Source: Acetofilamentum sp.
GTDB lineage: Bacteria; Bacteroidota; Bacteroidia; Bacteroidales; DYOH01
Assembly: GCA_020720625.1 (NCBI GenBank)
Contig: DYOH01000010.1
Location: 1-64,000 of the forward strand
DNA length: 64,000 nt
Direction of reading: 5' to 3'
Shown: positions 8,399 to 20,797 of the stretch, in pieces
How positions within the stretch are numbered: the stretch's first letter is position 1
How the letters are laid out: every line of letters begins with the position of its first letter
Translations under genes and position numbers: made by a program
The notes under the pieces: generated by a model
The model's database searches: none
What the model saw: only the letters and a program-made list of their open reading frames with translations
Told to the model about the DNA's origin: nothing

Positions 8399-11215
8399 AT
8401 GTCATTACATTTGCAGAGTCAATTGGATTCAAACTTTTTTTTAATTTCGGTCGACGAGATTTTTGCTATCTTCAATCAAATATATACGGATGATGCTGTA
8501 TTTATTCTTGATTATGAATTAAACATTAAATATATCAATACCAAATTCTTATCATTCTCTGCGGATGTTTTGCAAGCCATTCCCGAGGTAAATCAAAATA
8601 TTCAAGAGATAAAAGCATTCAGCCCTTTTTTATCATACCTAAGTGATTACTTTACCAACGGAAAAAAGCATTTGTTGTTTCTTCAGCAAAATCTTTATCA
8701 GTTGCAAGTTCGTAAAACCTATATCAAGGAGCAAAATTACATCTATTTGTTCAGAATTATTTTTGAAAAGAACTGTGGCCTAATTTCCCGCTTTGATCAA
8801 TTATTAAGAGATATTTCCGAAAGCTCCAGCATCAAACAAAATATCTATTCTGTTCATCATTTGTTCGATTTACTTTTTCCGAATCAGGAATTTATATATA
8901 CCTTTAGGAGAGGCGACCAAATAGAGGTAAGAGAATTTTGGCGAAATCCCGAAAATGAATTAAGCCGCAATTTCACCTGCTCAAATTTTTTTACAAAATT
9001 AGGAAAAGATTTTCCGGCCAAACTAAAATTAAATCAAATAAATCTCAGTGAGCTTAATTACAATGATGATTGCTTGAGCAATAAAGCACCGGATAGATAT
9101 ATAAAAGCATTAATATATAGAGATTATGTAGCTGATAATGATGTACGCTTTATGTTGTTTTTTGGCCATACGGAAATTCAGGAAACAGAGAAGCATCTTT
9201 TCGAAAACCTAAGTCGTTTGGTAATAACACTCTTTCAAAAGAAACAAGAAGAATTATATTTGGCTCATAGCGTAGAAAAGGAAGAGTTTGTGCGTAGGGT
9301 TACAGATTTTTTTCTTTGGGAATATCATCATTCAACGCAATCAATATATCTTCATTATCACGATATTAAGAATCTGGCTCAGGCCATAATACACAGCAAA
9401 ATAAGCCTTTCCGATTTTTTGAATTTTTTTATACAAAACGATTCAGAATTGTTTCGGATTGAATTAGACCGCATTGTGCAGGCAGAAATAAATTTGTTAA
9501 ATGTGGAAGTTCAGATAAAGCCAAATGCCTTGTTTAGTTCACAATATGCTCGTTTTAGTGCCGGTAGATTTTTCGATAAATATCAGAACGAGAATATCAT
9601 AATAGGAAATTTTCAAGATATTTCGATGCAAAAAATCAACGAAATAAAGCTGGAACAAGCAAAATTTAAAGCCGAAGAAAGCGATAAACTGAAATCTTCT
9701 TTCCTTGCCAACATGTCGCACGAAATACGTACCCCATTAAATGGAATTCTTGGGTTTAGTCGTCTGCTAAGCAGCCCCGATTTGGAACCCGAAAAGCGCA
9801 ACAGATATCTTGATTATATCAATAAAAGCGGGCAAAATTTATTATATTTAATCAACGATATTTTAGATGTTGCCAAGATTGAATCCGGTAAATTCTCCAT
9901 AAAAATAAAAGACTGTTTGGTAAATGAAATGCTCGACGAATTACACCAGAATTTTATACACCAACTTGGAGCGCGCGATAAATCAAACATAGAACTAAAA
10001 CTTATTAAAGGTGTTGACGATCAGGATTTTGCAATAAAGACAGATCCGCTCAGATTACGTCAGGTATTTAACAATTTAATAGGAAATTCTTTAAAATTTA
10101 CGGAGTATGGGTATATTAGATATGGATATTCCATGTCAAAAGATATGAAATATATTCATTTTTTTGTAGAAGATACAGGAATTGGCATACCTGCCGATAA
10201 AATCGATATTATTTTTAGCAGATTTGGCAAAATAGAAAACGGACGTATTGTAAATCCGGGAGGTACCGGACTTGGACTATCTATTGTAAAACAAATTATT
10301 GAATTTCTTGAAGGTACAATTAATGTGCACTCAATAGAGGGCAAGGGGAGCAGATTTGATTTCAAATTAAAATATCGTGCAGGCAATAAGCAAAAAGAAA
10401 TAGAAGATACCCAAAATTTTAGTTTAGATAAATACCAAAACATTAGGATGTTAGTAGTTGAAGATAATATGATAAATCAACAATTGATATTAGATACTTT
10501 GATGACATCGACAAAAAATTTGCGCATAACCATTGCCGAAAATGGGCAAATAGCTATTGATAAGGTGAATAACGAGAACTTCGACATCATATTAATGGAT
10601 ATTCAGATGCCAGTAATGGATGGATGCCAGGCAACTGAAGCCATTAGGGCAATGACTGACCCGGTAAAAGCCGGAATTCCCATAATTGGACTTTCGGCAC
10701 ATGCCATTAAAAGCGAAGCGGATAAATGCATGCTACTAGGGATGAACTCCTATCTCACAAAACCTTTTATTCCGGATGTGGTTTTGCGCGAAATTGCAAA
10801 AGTGTTGAATAATAGTAAATTGAAAATTGCAGAGAAAACAGATATTATTTTTGCGGAACCATTAAAAAACAGAAAAATGATAGATTTATCTACACTCATT
10901 CAGATGTACGGCGATGATAAAAGCAAATTGAAATCTATTTTAAATTTGTATGCCGAACAAATTCCTCCGTTAATGAAAGAATTGGACAAGAATTTGGTTG
11001 AAAAAGATTGGGCGAATTCAATGATAAATGCTCATACCTTAAAAGGAAATTTATCTTATCTTGGCAACGATTTATTAAGGGAATATGCCTTGGAAATCGA
11101 GAAAAATGCAAAAAGCAATAAAGATTGTAGCTTGGCCAGGCAAAGCTATCAAAAACTAGTAAATCTATGGAATATAGTTTATTCAGAAATTATAGATTTT
11201 AATACCAATGCATAA
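8399..11215 (+). CDS. Hybrid sensor histidine kinase with receiver and HPt domains
   Basis: H-box FLANMSHEIRTPLNGILGFSRLL, N-box NNLIGNSLKFT, G-box GGTGLGLSIV, receiver ILMDIQMPVMDG, HPt NAHTLKGNLSYLG. Confidence 0.95.
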   Translation: MSLHLQSQLDSNFFLISVDEIFAIFNQIYTDDAVFILDYELNIKYINTKFLSFSADVLQAIPEVNQNIQEIKAFSPFLSYLSDYFTNGKKHLLFLQQNLYQLQVRKTYIKEQNYIYLFRIIFEKNCGLISRFDQLLRDISESSSIKQNIYSVHHLFDLLFPNQEFIYTFRRGDQIEVREFWRNPENELSRNFTCSNFFTKLGKDFPAKLKLNQINLSELNYNDDCLSNKAPDRYIKALIYRDYVADNDVRFMLFFGHTEIQETEKHLFENLSRLVITLFQKKQEELYLAHSVEKEEFVRRVTDFFLWEYHHSTQSIYLHYHDIKNLAQAIIHSKISLSDFLNFFIQNDSELFRIELDRIVQAEINLLNVEVQIKPNALFSSQYARFSAGRFFDKYQNENIIIGNFQDISMQKINEIKLEQAKFKAEESDKLKSSFLANMSHEIRTPLNGILGFSRLLSSPDLEPEKRNRYLDYINKSGQNLLYLINDILDVAKIESGKFSIKIKDCLVNEMLDELHQNFIHQLGARDKSNIELKLIKGVDDQDFAIKTDPLRLRQVFNNLIGNSLKFTEYGYIRYGYSMSKDMKYIHFFVEDTGIGIPADKIDIIFSRFGKIENGRIVNPGGTGLGLSIVKQIIEFLEGTINVHSIEGKGSRFDFKLKYRAGNKQKEIEDTQNFSLDKYQNIRMLVVEDNMINQQLILDTLMTSTKNLRITIAENGQIAIDKVNNENFDIILMDIQMPVMDGCQATEAIRAMTDPVKAGIPIIGLSAHAIKSEADKCMLLGMNSYLTKPFIPDVVLREIAKVLNNSKLKIAEKTDIIFAEPLKNRKMIDLSTLIQMYGDDKSKLKSILNLYAEQIPPLMKELDKNLVEKDWANSMINAHTLKGNLSYLGNDLLREYALEIEKNAKSNKDCSLARQSYQKLVNLWNIVYSEIIDFNTNA

Positions 11216-11246
11216 ATAATAAATTAATTAATCAAGTGTACAATTT

Positions 11247-11633
11247 ATGAAGAAAAGTACCATTTTTGTAATTGATGATGATAGTTTGATTCTTGAGATG
11301 TTGAAAGCAGTGCTTTCAGAAGATAATTCAATGGATGTAATATCGTTTTTATCTGGTGAAGACGCACTATTGAACCTCGATTTGAATCCTGAAATTGTAG
11401 TTTTAGATTATTACCTGAATTCTGTAAACAATAAGGCAATGAATGGCCTTACTGTTCTCAAAGAAATAAAGAAAAATTTGCCATCATCAAAAGTTATAAT
11501 CTTTTCCGGTCAAGAAGATTTAGAAGTTGTTTACAAGTTAAATCATTATAACGCAGATGATTACGTCGTTAAGGATAAAAACGCAGTATTAAATGTAAAA
11601 AAAATAATTGATGCAATTATGCAAAAGAGGTAA
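11247..11633 (+). CDS. Stand-alone response regulator receiver protein
   Basis: 128 aa; FVIDDDSLILEMLK, VVLDYYLN (phospho-acceptor Asp), IIFSGQED, DDYVVKD. Confidence 0.9.
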   Translation: MKKSTIFVIDDDSLILEMLKAVLSEDNSMDVISFLSGEDALLNLDLNPEIVVLDYYLNSVNNKAMNGLTVLKEIKKNLPSSKVIIFSGQEDLEVVYKLNHYNADDYVVKDKNAVLNVKKIIDAIMQKR

Positions 11634-11700
11634 ACTTAATTTTTGCAAAAGTTAAAATAATTATAAATTTATACACAAAAAGAAGAAAATTGCGCAAAGC

Positions 11701-14700
11701 ATGCTAAAGATTCAGTTTCAATCTGTCAGAAGTAAAATATACTTTACTGTGGCACTTACAGGCTCCATTGTAATGCTATTGGTGCTAATTTATTCTTTTA
11801 TGATTCTTAATCAACTGAGGTTGGAAAGAATGAAAAGTAGTTTTTTTGAAAAGGGCACTTACAATTCATCCATATTAGCATCAGAATTAAACTCCACATC
11901 AACAAATCTTTACAGCACCGCAAATATTATTAGTAGATTCGAAAATTCGAGCGATTCTATACTTAGCGAAGTGCTCAGCGGCAGCGCAATAAGCTTGCTC
12001 GAAAATACCCCTTTTTATTCAGGAGCCTGGGTTATTTATAATGTAAGTACGGAGAACAATCAAAACTTTTCTGATCACGAAAAATTTCAAATTCATTATT
12101 ATTATAGCTTAAACCAATTTATTGGCAAGCGAAATTTAAGCAGTACGCAAAGAAAGGACTTGATTAATAGTTCGTTATATACTGTTCCGGTGAGCGAACA
12201 AATAGGCATGGTACTCGATATGCGCGAAGAAAGCTATACCGGAAACGTATTTGATAATTTTAATGTTATTAGCATTGTTGCTCCTATAATAAAAAATAAT
12301 ATATCTGTTGGCGTAGTTGGCGTTGATATTCCTGTAAATTATTTTAATCGATTTTTGCTTCCTTACTCACAGTATTCATTTTCGCTGTTTTTTAACGATA
12401 AAAATAAAATACTTTGTCACTCTTCAACCGATTTAGTGGGAGTTAGGTTTTCCGATTATTATGTAAAATTCAATTCAGACGAAAACATAATACAACGCAT
12501 AGAATCACAGTCAAAAAACTTTCAGGTAGATTACAATCTCGATGGCGAAGATTATATTTTCTATTTTTTTCCTGTAAAATTAGGCAAAAAATCGCAGATT
12601 TTTACATATACTTTAGCCGTTAAGCCCGATTATGCATCCGTTGCAACAAACGAAAATACAAAAACTTACATATTTTTAATATTCTTGTTTGGTATAGCAG
12701 CTTCGTTTTTTATAGGAAAAATACTCTCCGATCAGATATTTCAACCATTAATAAAGATTAATAGGGCTTTAAGATATATGACCCTTGGCGATATAGATGC
12801 GGTAGAAGAATTAAGAAGTAATAGAAGAGACGAAATAAGCCGGGCTTATAAGTATATAAATACCATAGTAGGTGGATTTAGAAACGTGGTTAAATTTGCC
12901 GACAAAATTAAAAGCGGCGAATTCGATTATCAATACAGCTCATTCGGAGAAGCCGACAGGCTTGGCAATACATTATTGTCTATGCAGTTAAGTATACGTG
13001 AGCTAATCGAAAAGCAAAACGAAATCCGGAAACAAGAAGAAAACCGTAACTGGATAAATGTGGGTATAAGTTATTTTTCGAATTCGCTTCGCCGTCATTC
13101 AAAAAATATAAAGGTTTTTGCTGCCGATTTAATTCAGGAATTAGTTGAATATCTTGATGTACAGGTGGGTGGATTATACTTAATGCAAAAAGATAAAAGA
13201 AATAGGGATGTATTAGAACTTATTGCTGCTTATGCATACGACAGAAACAAATTTGTGCAAAAAACAATTATGCTCAAAGAAGGCTTGGTAGGAACATGTG
13301 CTGCCGAGGAGCAGATTGTGCATTTAAAGAAAGTACCCAAGGATTATATCTCAATTGTTTCGGGTCTGGGTGAAACTCAGCCACAGTCTTTGATACTTAT
13401 ACCATTAAAAGTAGAAGATCGGGTTTTAGGCGTACTCGAATTAGCTTCTATAAAGCAATTTGAAAAACACCAAATTGAGTTTCTCGAAAAATTATCAGAC
13501 AATATTGCACTCACAATTGCAAGTGTTACCATTAACGAGCGCACAGATAATCTGGTAGATCAATTGAGATCCAGTTCCGACGAACTTAGATCACAAGAAG
13601 AAGAATTGCGCCAAAATTTAGAAGAACTTCAAGCAACACAAGATGAAGCTGCCAAACGTCAGTTTCATCTCGACAATCTAATAAAGGCAATAGATAATTC
13701 GGCATTAACCTTGCAAATGAATCATGTAGGTAAATTGCTAGAAATAAATGAACAATTTTTGCGATTGCTTAATGAACCTGAAAGCAAAATAAAGGGTTTG
13801 TTCTATAGCGAATTTTTTAAGTTTGATAATATTAAGATTGATGCTGCGCAATTTTGGTCCGAAATAGAGAAGGGATACATACAGCGCCAGATACTGCATT
13901 GTCGTTTTAGCGAACATAGTTTGTATATTCTTGGCACATTTACGCCATTATACGACATCGAAGGTAATATGGATAAAGTTTTCATGATTGGTTACGACTA
14001 TACCGATAATGTAAACGCCGAAATTATGCTAAAAGAAAAATCAGCATCGAATTTATTGCTCGAAAAGAAACAGAATGAGCTAAACAAAGAACACAAACAT
14101 TTACAAAACGTGTATAACGAATTATTTGAAAGACACGATATTTACGATAATTTAGTTAATAAGGTTATTGCAAGGGCAGTATTAGATAAAAATGCCACTA
14201 TACTGGAGGTAAATACTACACTATATGAGCTTTTGGAACTAAAAGAAACCAATATCACAGGTCGAAATCTTGTTGAATTCTCGACTTTTGCCACATCAAA
14301 CGAATTCAGAGACTTTTGGCAAAACCTGCTCACAAAGAAATACTACGATCGAACTTTTGTTTTCAACAACAAATTATTCAAAGAATTTTACTACTTGAAG
14401 AAAGATAAAGTTCACGATATACTTGTGTACAACTTTGTTTTAGATACAAGTGCAAGAAATCAAGAAAACATGGCCGACCAAAGCAGTGCGGCAATGATTA
14501 AAATGCTTAATTCAAATCTTTTAATTACTGAGTTTGATGCCGAAGGTCAATATAAACTCATGAACGATAAGCTTTTGCAACTATTTAAACTCACAGAAAA
14601 AGATTTTCACAGGAAAAACCATAAAGACTTTGCTGTTGTTGATAATGTGCTCAAATATCATGTTTTATGGAGTAAGCTAAGGTCGGGCGAACCGCAAGTT

Positions 14701-14883
14701 CGTGAAATGGCTTACGAAATAAATGCTGTTCGTTATGTTTTTATGGATCACTATTTCCCAACAAAAAACGAAAAACACGAAATAGAAAAGATTGTTGTTT
14801 ATAGTGTAGATATAACAACATTAAGAGATAGAATTATAAATCTAACAAAATCGCTCGACGATTATAAGAAAAATAGAAAATAA
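11701..14883 (+). CDS. Cache-HAMP-GAF-PAS sensor protein without recognised output domain
   Basis: N-terminal TM, extracytoplasmic Cache-like region, second TM, HAMP-like segment, GAF-like region (LDVQVGGLYLMQKD...GLVGTCAAEEQIVHL...LIPLKVEDRVLGVLELAS), signalling helix SQEEELRQNLEELQATQDE, PAS-like C-terminus. Confidence 0.85.
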   Translation: MLKIQFQSVRSKIYFTVALTGSIVMLLVLIYSFMILNQLRLERMKSSFFEKGTYNSSILASELNSTSTNLYSTANIISRFENSSDSILSEVLSGSAISLLENTPFYSGAWVIYNVSTENNQNFSDHEKFQIHYYYSLNQFIGKRNLSSTQRKDLINSSLYTVPVSEQIGMVLDMREESYTGNVFDNFNVISIVAPIIKNNISVGVVGVDIPVNYFNRFLLPYSQYSFSLFFNDKNKILCHSSTDLVGVRFSDYYVKFNSDENIIQRIESQSKNFQVDYNLDGEDYIFYFFPVKLGKKSQIFTYTLAVKPDYASVATNENTKTYIFLIFLFGIAASFFIGKILSDQIFQPLIKINRALRYMTLGDIDAVEELRSNRRDEISRAYKYINTIVGGFRNVVKFADKIKSGEFDYQYSSFGEADRLGNTLLSMQLSIRELIEKQNEIRKQEENRNWINVGISYFSNSLRRHSKNIKVFAADLIQELVEYLDVQVGGLYLMQKDKRNRDVLELIAAYAYDRNKFVQKTIMLKEGLVGTCAAEEQIVHLKKVPKDYISIVSGLGETQPQSLILIPLKVEDRVLGVLELASIKQFEKHQIEFLEKLSDNIALTIASVTINERTDNLVDQLRSSSDELRSQEEELRQNLEELQATQDEAAKRQFHLDNLIKAIDNSALTLQMNHVGKLLEINEQFLRLLNEPESKIKGLFYSEFFKFDNIKIDAAQFWSEIEKGYIQRQILHCRFSEHSLYILGTFTPLYDIEGNMDKVFMIGYDYTDNVNAEIMLKEKSASNLLLEKKQNELNKEHKHLQNVYNELFERHDIYDNLVNKVIARAVLDKNATILEVNTTLYELLELKETNITGRNLVEFSTFATSNEFRDFWQNLLTKKYYDRTFVFNNKLFKEFYYLKKDKVHDILVYNFVLDTSARNQENMADQSSAAMIKMLNSNLLITEFDAEGQYKLMNDKLLQLFKLTEKDFHRKNHKDFAVVDNVLKYHVLWSKLRSGEPQVREMAYEINAVRYVFMDHYFPTKNEKHEIEKIVVYSVDITTLRDRIINLTKSLDDYKKNRK

Positions 14884-14888
14884 GCAAA

Positions 14889-17162
14889 ATGTTGATAAAA
14901 TCTATAAAGGCTGAATTTTCGCAAAAACTGATTATCCTTGCAATAGGATTTACTGTAATATTGTTTGGAATTGTGTTTTTACTTTATACCATCATTAAGT
15001 CCAAAACCGGCCCTGCACTCTATAATTCTTACCTAATGGCATATCGCGTGCATTTTGAATCTACTATTAAAAGCGATTTGCAGAAAGCATTGCAGCTAAA
15101 ACAATTTGTTGAGTCAGAAATTCTTGAGCGCGACACACTTAGTGCTGCTCAAATTGAAAAGGTTCTACGATTAAGTAATATTGAAAACTCGTTATTCTAT
15201 AGTTTAGGCATCTATCTGAAAGAAAATGTAGAAATTGATACATCAGGAGGGTTCGGAATTTACGTTGGCGAATCGGGAGAGTATACCCAAGAAATTCTTA
15301 ATACATACCTGGGATTGCTGAAAATTCAATCATTCGATAAAATTTCGAAAATAAATCAATCTCAGGCATACAATAAAGTGCTCAATGCTGGTGCTCCATT
15401 AATGATAAATCCTTATGAAGTTACTGAATTTGATGATATTAAAATTTTTGTAAGCTTTTTCTGGCCCATTAAGATCGAAAACAAAACCATTGGATTTGTA
15501 AAACTCGACTTGAATATTTCATCAATCGATATGAATGCTTTTGATGGGGCAAATTTTTTTAGCGAGATTAAGTTGTTAAGCAATAATGGAATAATTGCAG
15601 CAAATACAAGAGATTATTTTATTGGAAGGTCCATTTCGGAAATTGAACGAAACTACAAAACCCGATTAATAGAAATTCATGAAGGTATTTCAAAAGCCGA
15701 AATAAGCAATGGGAAAGAAATAAAAATAATTTTGCCATTTGATTTGTTTGGAAAAGATATTTTATGGCAGCTAGAAGCAATAATAGACGATCCTCCTATT
15801 TTTATACAATTCAGGAAGAATATAATTGTAATTACATTGGTATTAGCCGTGGTTTTGATTGTTTTTCAGCAAATTGTAAATTTCTTTTTTAAAAGGCATT
15901 TAGCTCAAATATATGATTTAGTGGAAATTGCGCAAAAAGTGGAGAATGGTGAAATAGATATTTCTACCAAGAAATTTCCGAATAATGAATTAGGTTTAGT
16001 ATATAATAGTTTCATCAAAATAATACAAAACCTGAAACATCTTGCAACAATTGCAGTGGAAATAGGCAATGGTAATTTAAACCTTTCTTATGGTCTGCGT
16101 TCAGAAAAGGATCTTCTTGGCAAATCTATTATGGAGATGGAGAAACGCCTAAAATCTTCGAAGGAAGAAGAGCAGCAGCTTAAAGAAGAATCAACAAACC
16201 GCTCCTGGATTTCGGGTGGACTTGCTGAGTTTGGTATGCGTTTAAAAAATACTAACGTTGATACAAACGAATTATTAAACTCTTTTCTTTCTGGCTTGGT
16301 AGAATATGTTGGGGCTGTGCAAGGTTCCATTTTTAAACTTTTTCGTTTGGGGGGTACTGAAAATAATTGGTATTTGGAATTGCTTTCTGCTTATGCATAT
16401 CATCAGAATAAATTTTTGGAGAAAAAAGTACATTTGGGAGAAGGGCTTGTTGGAATGTGTGCTAAAGAGCGACAACCTGTTATTATTAAAGATGTTCCGG
16501 GAAATTATATCTTTATAAAATCGGCTTTTGGTGGAACCGTGCCCCAAAATATTGTACTTATACCATTGATTTTTAATGATTTGGTTTATGGGGTATTAGA
16601 ATTGGCTACATTGGCGGAATTTGAAAATTACAAAGTTGAGTTTCTTGAGCAACTGGCCGAGAATATTGCAAACACTCTGGCTATTGACGAAACAAACGAG
16701 CAAACCAAAAAACTTTTGGAGCAGACCCAAAAGCAGTCTCAGGAGCTGCTTTCACGCGAAGAAGAGTTACGTCAGAATTTAGAGGAATTGCAATCTACTC
16801 AAGATAGATTTTTATTAAATCAGGCTGAAATGAATTCATACATGAATGCGTTGAATTTAAATCAAATGGTATTTGAGTTAAATGCATCTTTTTTAATTAC
16901 CCATACGAATGCCAATTTTGCCGATTTTTTGGAGTTACCAACTGACGTGCTATTCAAATTTGCAATTGATACTGCTTTAGGCTTTGATTCAAAATTATTG
17001 GACGAGTTAAAGCGATCTATCTTTAATGGTGATGTATATACTTTGAAGCATACACTTGTAGTTGGTAATAAAAACAAGAGATTTAAGGCGGTTTTAAGCC
17101 CTGTTTTTAACGATAGGTCTGTTCTTGTAAAGATAGTTGGGGTAGGATACGAAATAGTTTAA
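14889..17162 (+). CDS. Cache-HAMP-GAF sensor protein, paralogue of upstream gene
   Basis: Same architecture; GAF-like GAVQGSIFKLFR...GLVGMCAKERQPVIIKDVP...LIPLIFNDLVYGVLELAT and SREEELRQNLEELQSTQD; no kinase or cyclase domain. Confidence 0.85.
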   Translation: MLIKSIKAEFSQKLIILAIGFTVILFGIVFLLYTIIKSKTGPALYNSYLMAYRVHFESTIKSDLQKALQLKQFVESEILERDTLSAAQIEKVLRLSNIENSLFYSLGIYLKENVEIDTSGGFGIYVGESGEYTQEILNTYLGLLKIQSFDKISKINQSQAYNKVLNAGAPLMINPYEVTEFDDIKIFVSFFWPIKIENKTIGFVKLDLNISSIDMNAFDGANFFSEIKLLSNNGIIAANTRDYFIGRSISEIERNYKTRLIEIHEGISKAEISNGKEIKIILPFDLFGKDILWQLEAIIDDPPIFIQFRKNIIVITLVLAVVLIVFQQIVNFFFKRHLAQIYDLVEIAQKVENGEIDISTKKFPNNELGLVYNSFIKIIQNLKHLATIAVEIGNGNLNLSYGLRSEKDLLGKSIMEMEKRLKSSKEEEQQLKEESTNRSWISGGLAEFGMRLKNTNVDTNELLNSFLSGLVEYVGAVQGSIFKLFRLGGTENNWYLELLSAYAYHQNKFLEKKVHLGEGLVGMCAKERQPVIIKDVPGNYIFIKSAFGGTVPQNIVLIPLIFNDLVYGVLELATLAEFENYKVEFLEQLAENIANTLAIDETNEQTKKLLEQTQKQSQELLSREEELRQNLEELQSTQDRFLLNQAEMNSYMNALNLNQMVFELNASFLITHTNANFADFLELPTDVLFKFAIDTALGFDSKLLDELKRSIFNGDVYTLKHTLVVGNKNKRFKAVLSPVFNDRSVLVKIVGVGYEIV

Positions 17163-17184
17163 CAAGCATTTATGCACGCTTTTT

Positions 17185-17229
17185 AAAAAGTACTGCCGAA
17201 GTAAAAATTCTCCGACAGTACTTTTTTTT
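17185..17229. terminator. Bidirectional intrinsic terminator
   Basis: Inverted repeat aaaaagtactg / cagtacttttt plus T-tract between convergent sensor and ferritin genes. Confidence 0.75.
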
Positions 17230-17253
17230 AAAGGCAATCATCCTATTAGGCAT

Positions 17254-17763
17254 TTACTGTGCCGTTGGAGCGTTAACCATAAAATTCTCCATATCACGGT
17301 CGAATAAATACAGGCGTGCTTTATCGTCGCCAAGCAAATTAAGTTTATCTATGATTGTTTGGGCATTGCGTTCTTCTTCAACTTGTTCTGCAACATACCA
17401 TTGTAAAAACTGGTTAGTTGTATAGTCTTTTTCTGTCATGCAAACTTCAACGCATTCGTTAATAGATTCGGTAATAAACCTTTCGTGTTCGAGAACTTTT
17501 GAGAACAACTCGCGAATAGAACCAAATTCGCAGGCCGGTTTGTCGAGAGTGTCTACAATTGCATGACTTCCTCGATCGTTTATGTAATGCAGCAGTTTAA
17601 GCATGTGCATTCTCTCTTCGTCGCTTTGTCTGTATAAAAAGCTTGCGCTGCCGTTGTAGCCCTCTTTTTCGCACCACGAGGCCATTGCCAAATATAGTTG
17701 CGAAGAATATGCTTCTTTGGTAATTTGCAAATTAAGAATTTTTTCTACTTTTTCCTTTAACAT
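17254..17763 (-). CDS. Ferritin (non-haem, bacterial Ftn)
   Basis: 169 aa; YSSQLYLAMASWCEKEGYNGSASFLYRQSDEERMHMLKLLHYIND and EQVEEERNAQTIIDKL ferroxidase-type motifs. Confidence 0.95.
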   Translation of the reverse strand: MLKEKVEKILNLQITKEAYSSQLYLAMASWCEKEGYNGSASFLYRQSDEERMHMLKLLHYINDRGSHAIVDTLDKPACEFGSIRELFSKVLEHERFITESINECVEVCMTEKDYTTNQFLQWYVAEQVEEERNAQTIIDKLNLLGDDKARLYLFDRDMENFMVNAPTAQ

Positions 17764-17810
17764 AATGATAGATTTATCAGTTAAACAATTTAATTTCTAT
17801 AAAAATATAA

Positions 17811-17836
17811 AAAAGCCCGCAAAAAACGAGCTTTTA
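17811..17836 (-). terminator. Probable intrinsic terminator downstream of icd
   Basis: aaaagcccg / cgagctttt imperfect stem; T-rich tract on the minus strand. Confidence 0.55.
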
Positions 17837-17843
17837 ATAAAAA

Positions 17844-20102
<2,259 letters not shown>

Positions 20103-20260
20103 TTAAATGATACTTAGTTTATTCTCAAGCCCAAAAGTACTAAAAGCTGGTATATCTTGGAAGTACTTTGACTGATATATTTTATTTATATAGATTCAAT
20201 TTAAAGCTTAAGAGATTGATTGTAAGTATTTTATATAGTTACTTATGTTGATAAGCATAC

Positions 20261-20794
20261 TTATTGATTCGAAGTGGCACCATATTTTGACCACTTTTGA
20301 ATTAATTTTTTTGATTTTCTTTGTAATGAATCCGTGGCAAAATTGATAGACGCTAATTTTAGTGTTTCTGTTAATTCGGTAATTAATTCGGGATATTTTT
20401 TTGCAAATATTTCAAAAACATCTAATATATAGTATTTTACTGCACTTTTATGGCTCGAAATTAGTTTTTCGATTGCAAAATCGAGTATTTCTGATTCATT
20501 TTCGGTATCTATTCCTAGAATTATGATGGTTTTCAAAAGATTAGCCAAACTACTTTCATCCTTGATTGAGAAAATGTTTACAAAAATAATTGGTTTATAG
20601 GGTAGTAATAAGTCTTTGTCTTTTTCGGCCAAATGTCGCAACATCCAGCAAAATCGCCAACTTGTTTTATGCTGTTCAAAAAGTGCTTCATTTACTGTAG
20701 TTTCTATTTTTTCCGGATGTTCCAATAGATAATCCACAACATTGTTTATGGCTTCAATACTTGATATTTTTAGTTTCTCGCGTATAAAGTCCAT
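20261..20794 (-). CDS. Hypothetical alpha-helical (HEAT-like) protein
   Basis: 177 aa helical ORF, 3 bp from the lnt gene; fold guess only. Confidence 0.65.
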   Translation of the reverse strand: MDFIREKLKISSIEAINNVVDYLLEHPEKIETTVNEALFEQHKTSWRFCWMLRHLAEKDKDLLLPYKPIIFVNIFSIKDESSLANLLKTIIILGIDTENESEILDFAIEKLISSHKSAVKYYILDVFEIFAKKYPELITELTETLKLASINFATDSLQRKSKKLIQKWSKYGATSNQ

Positions 20795-20797
20795 GAA

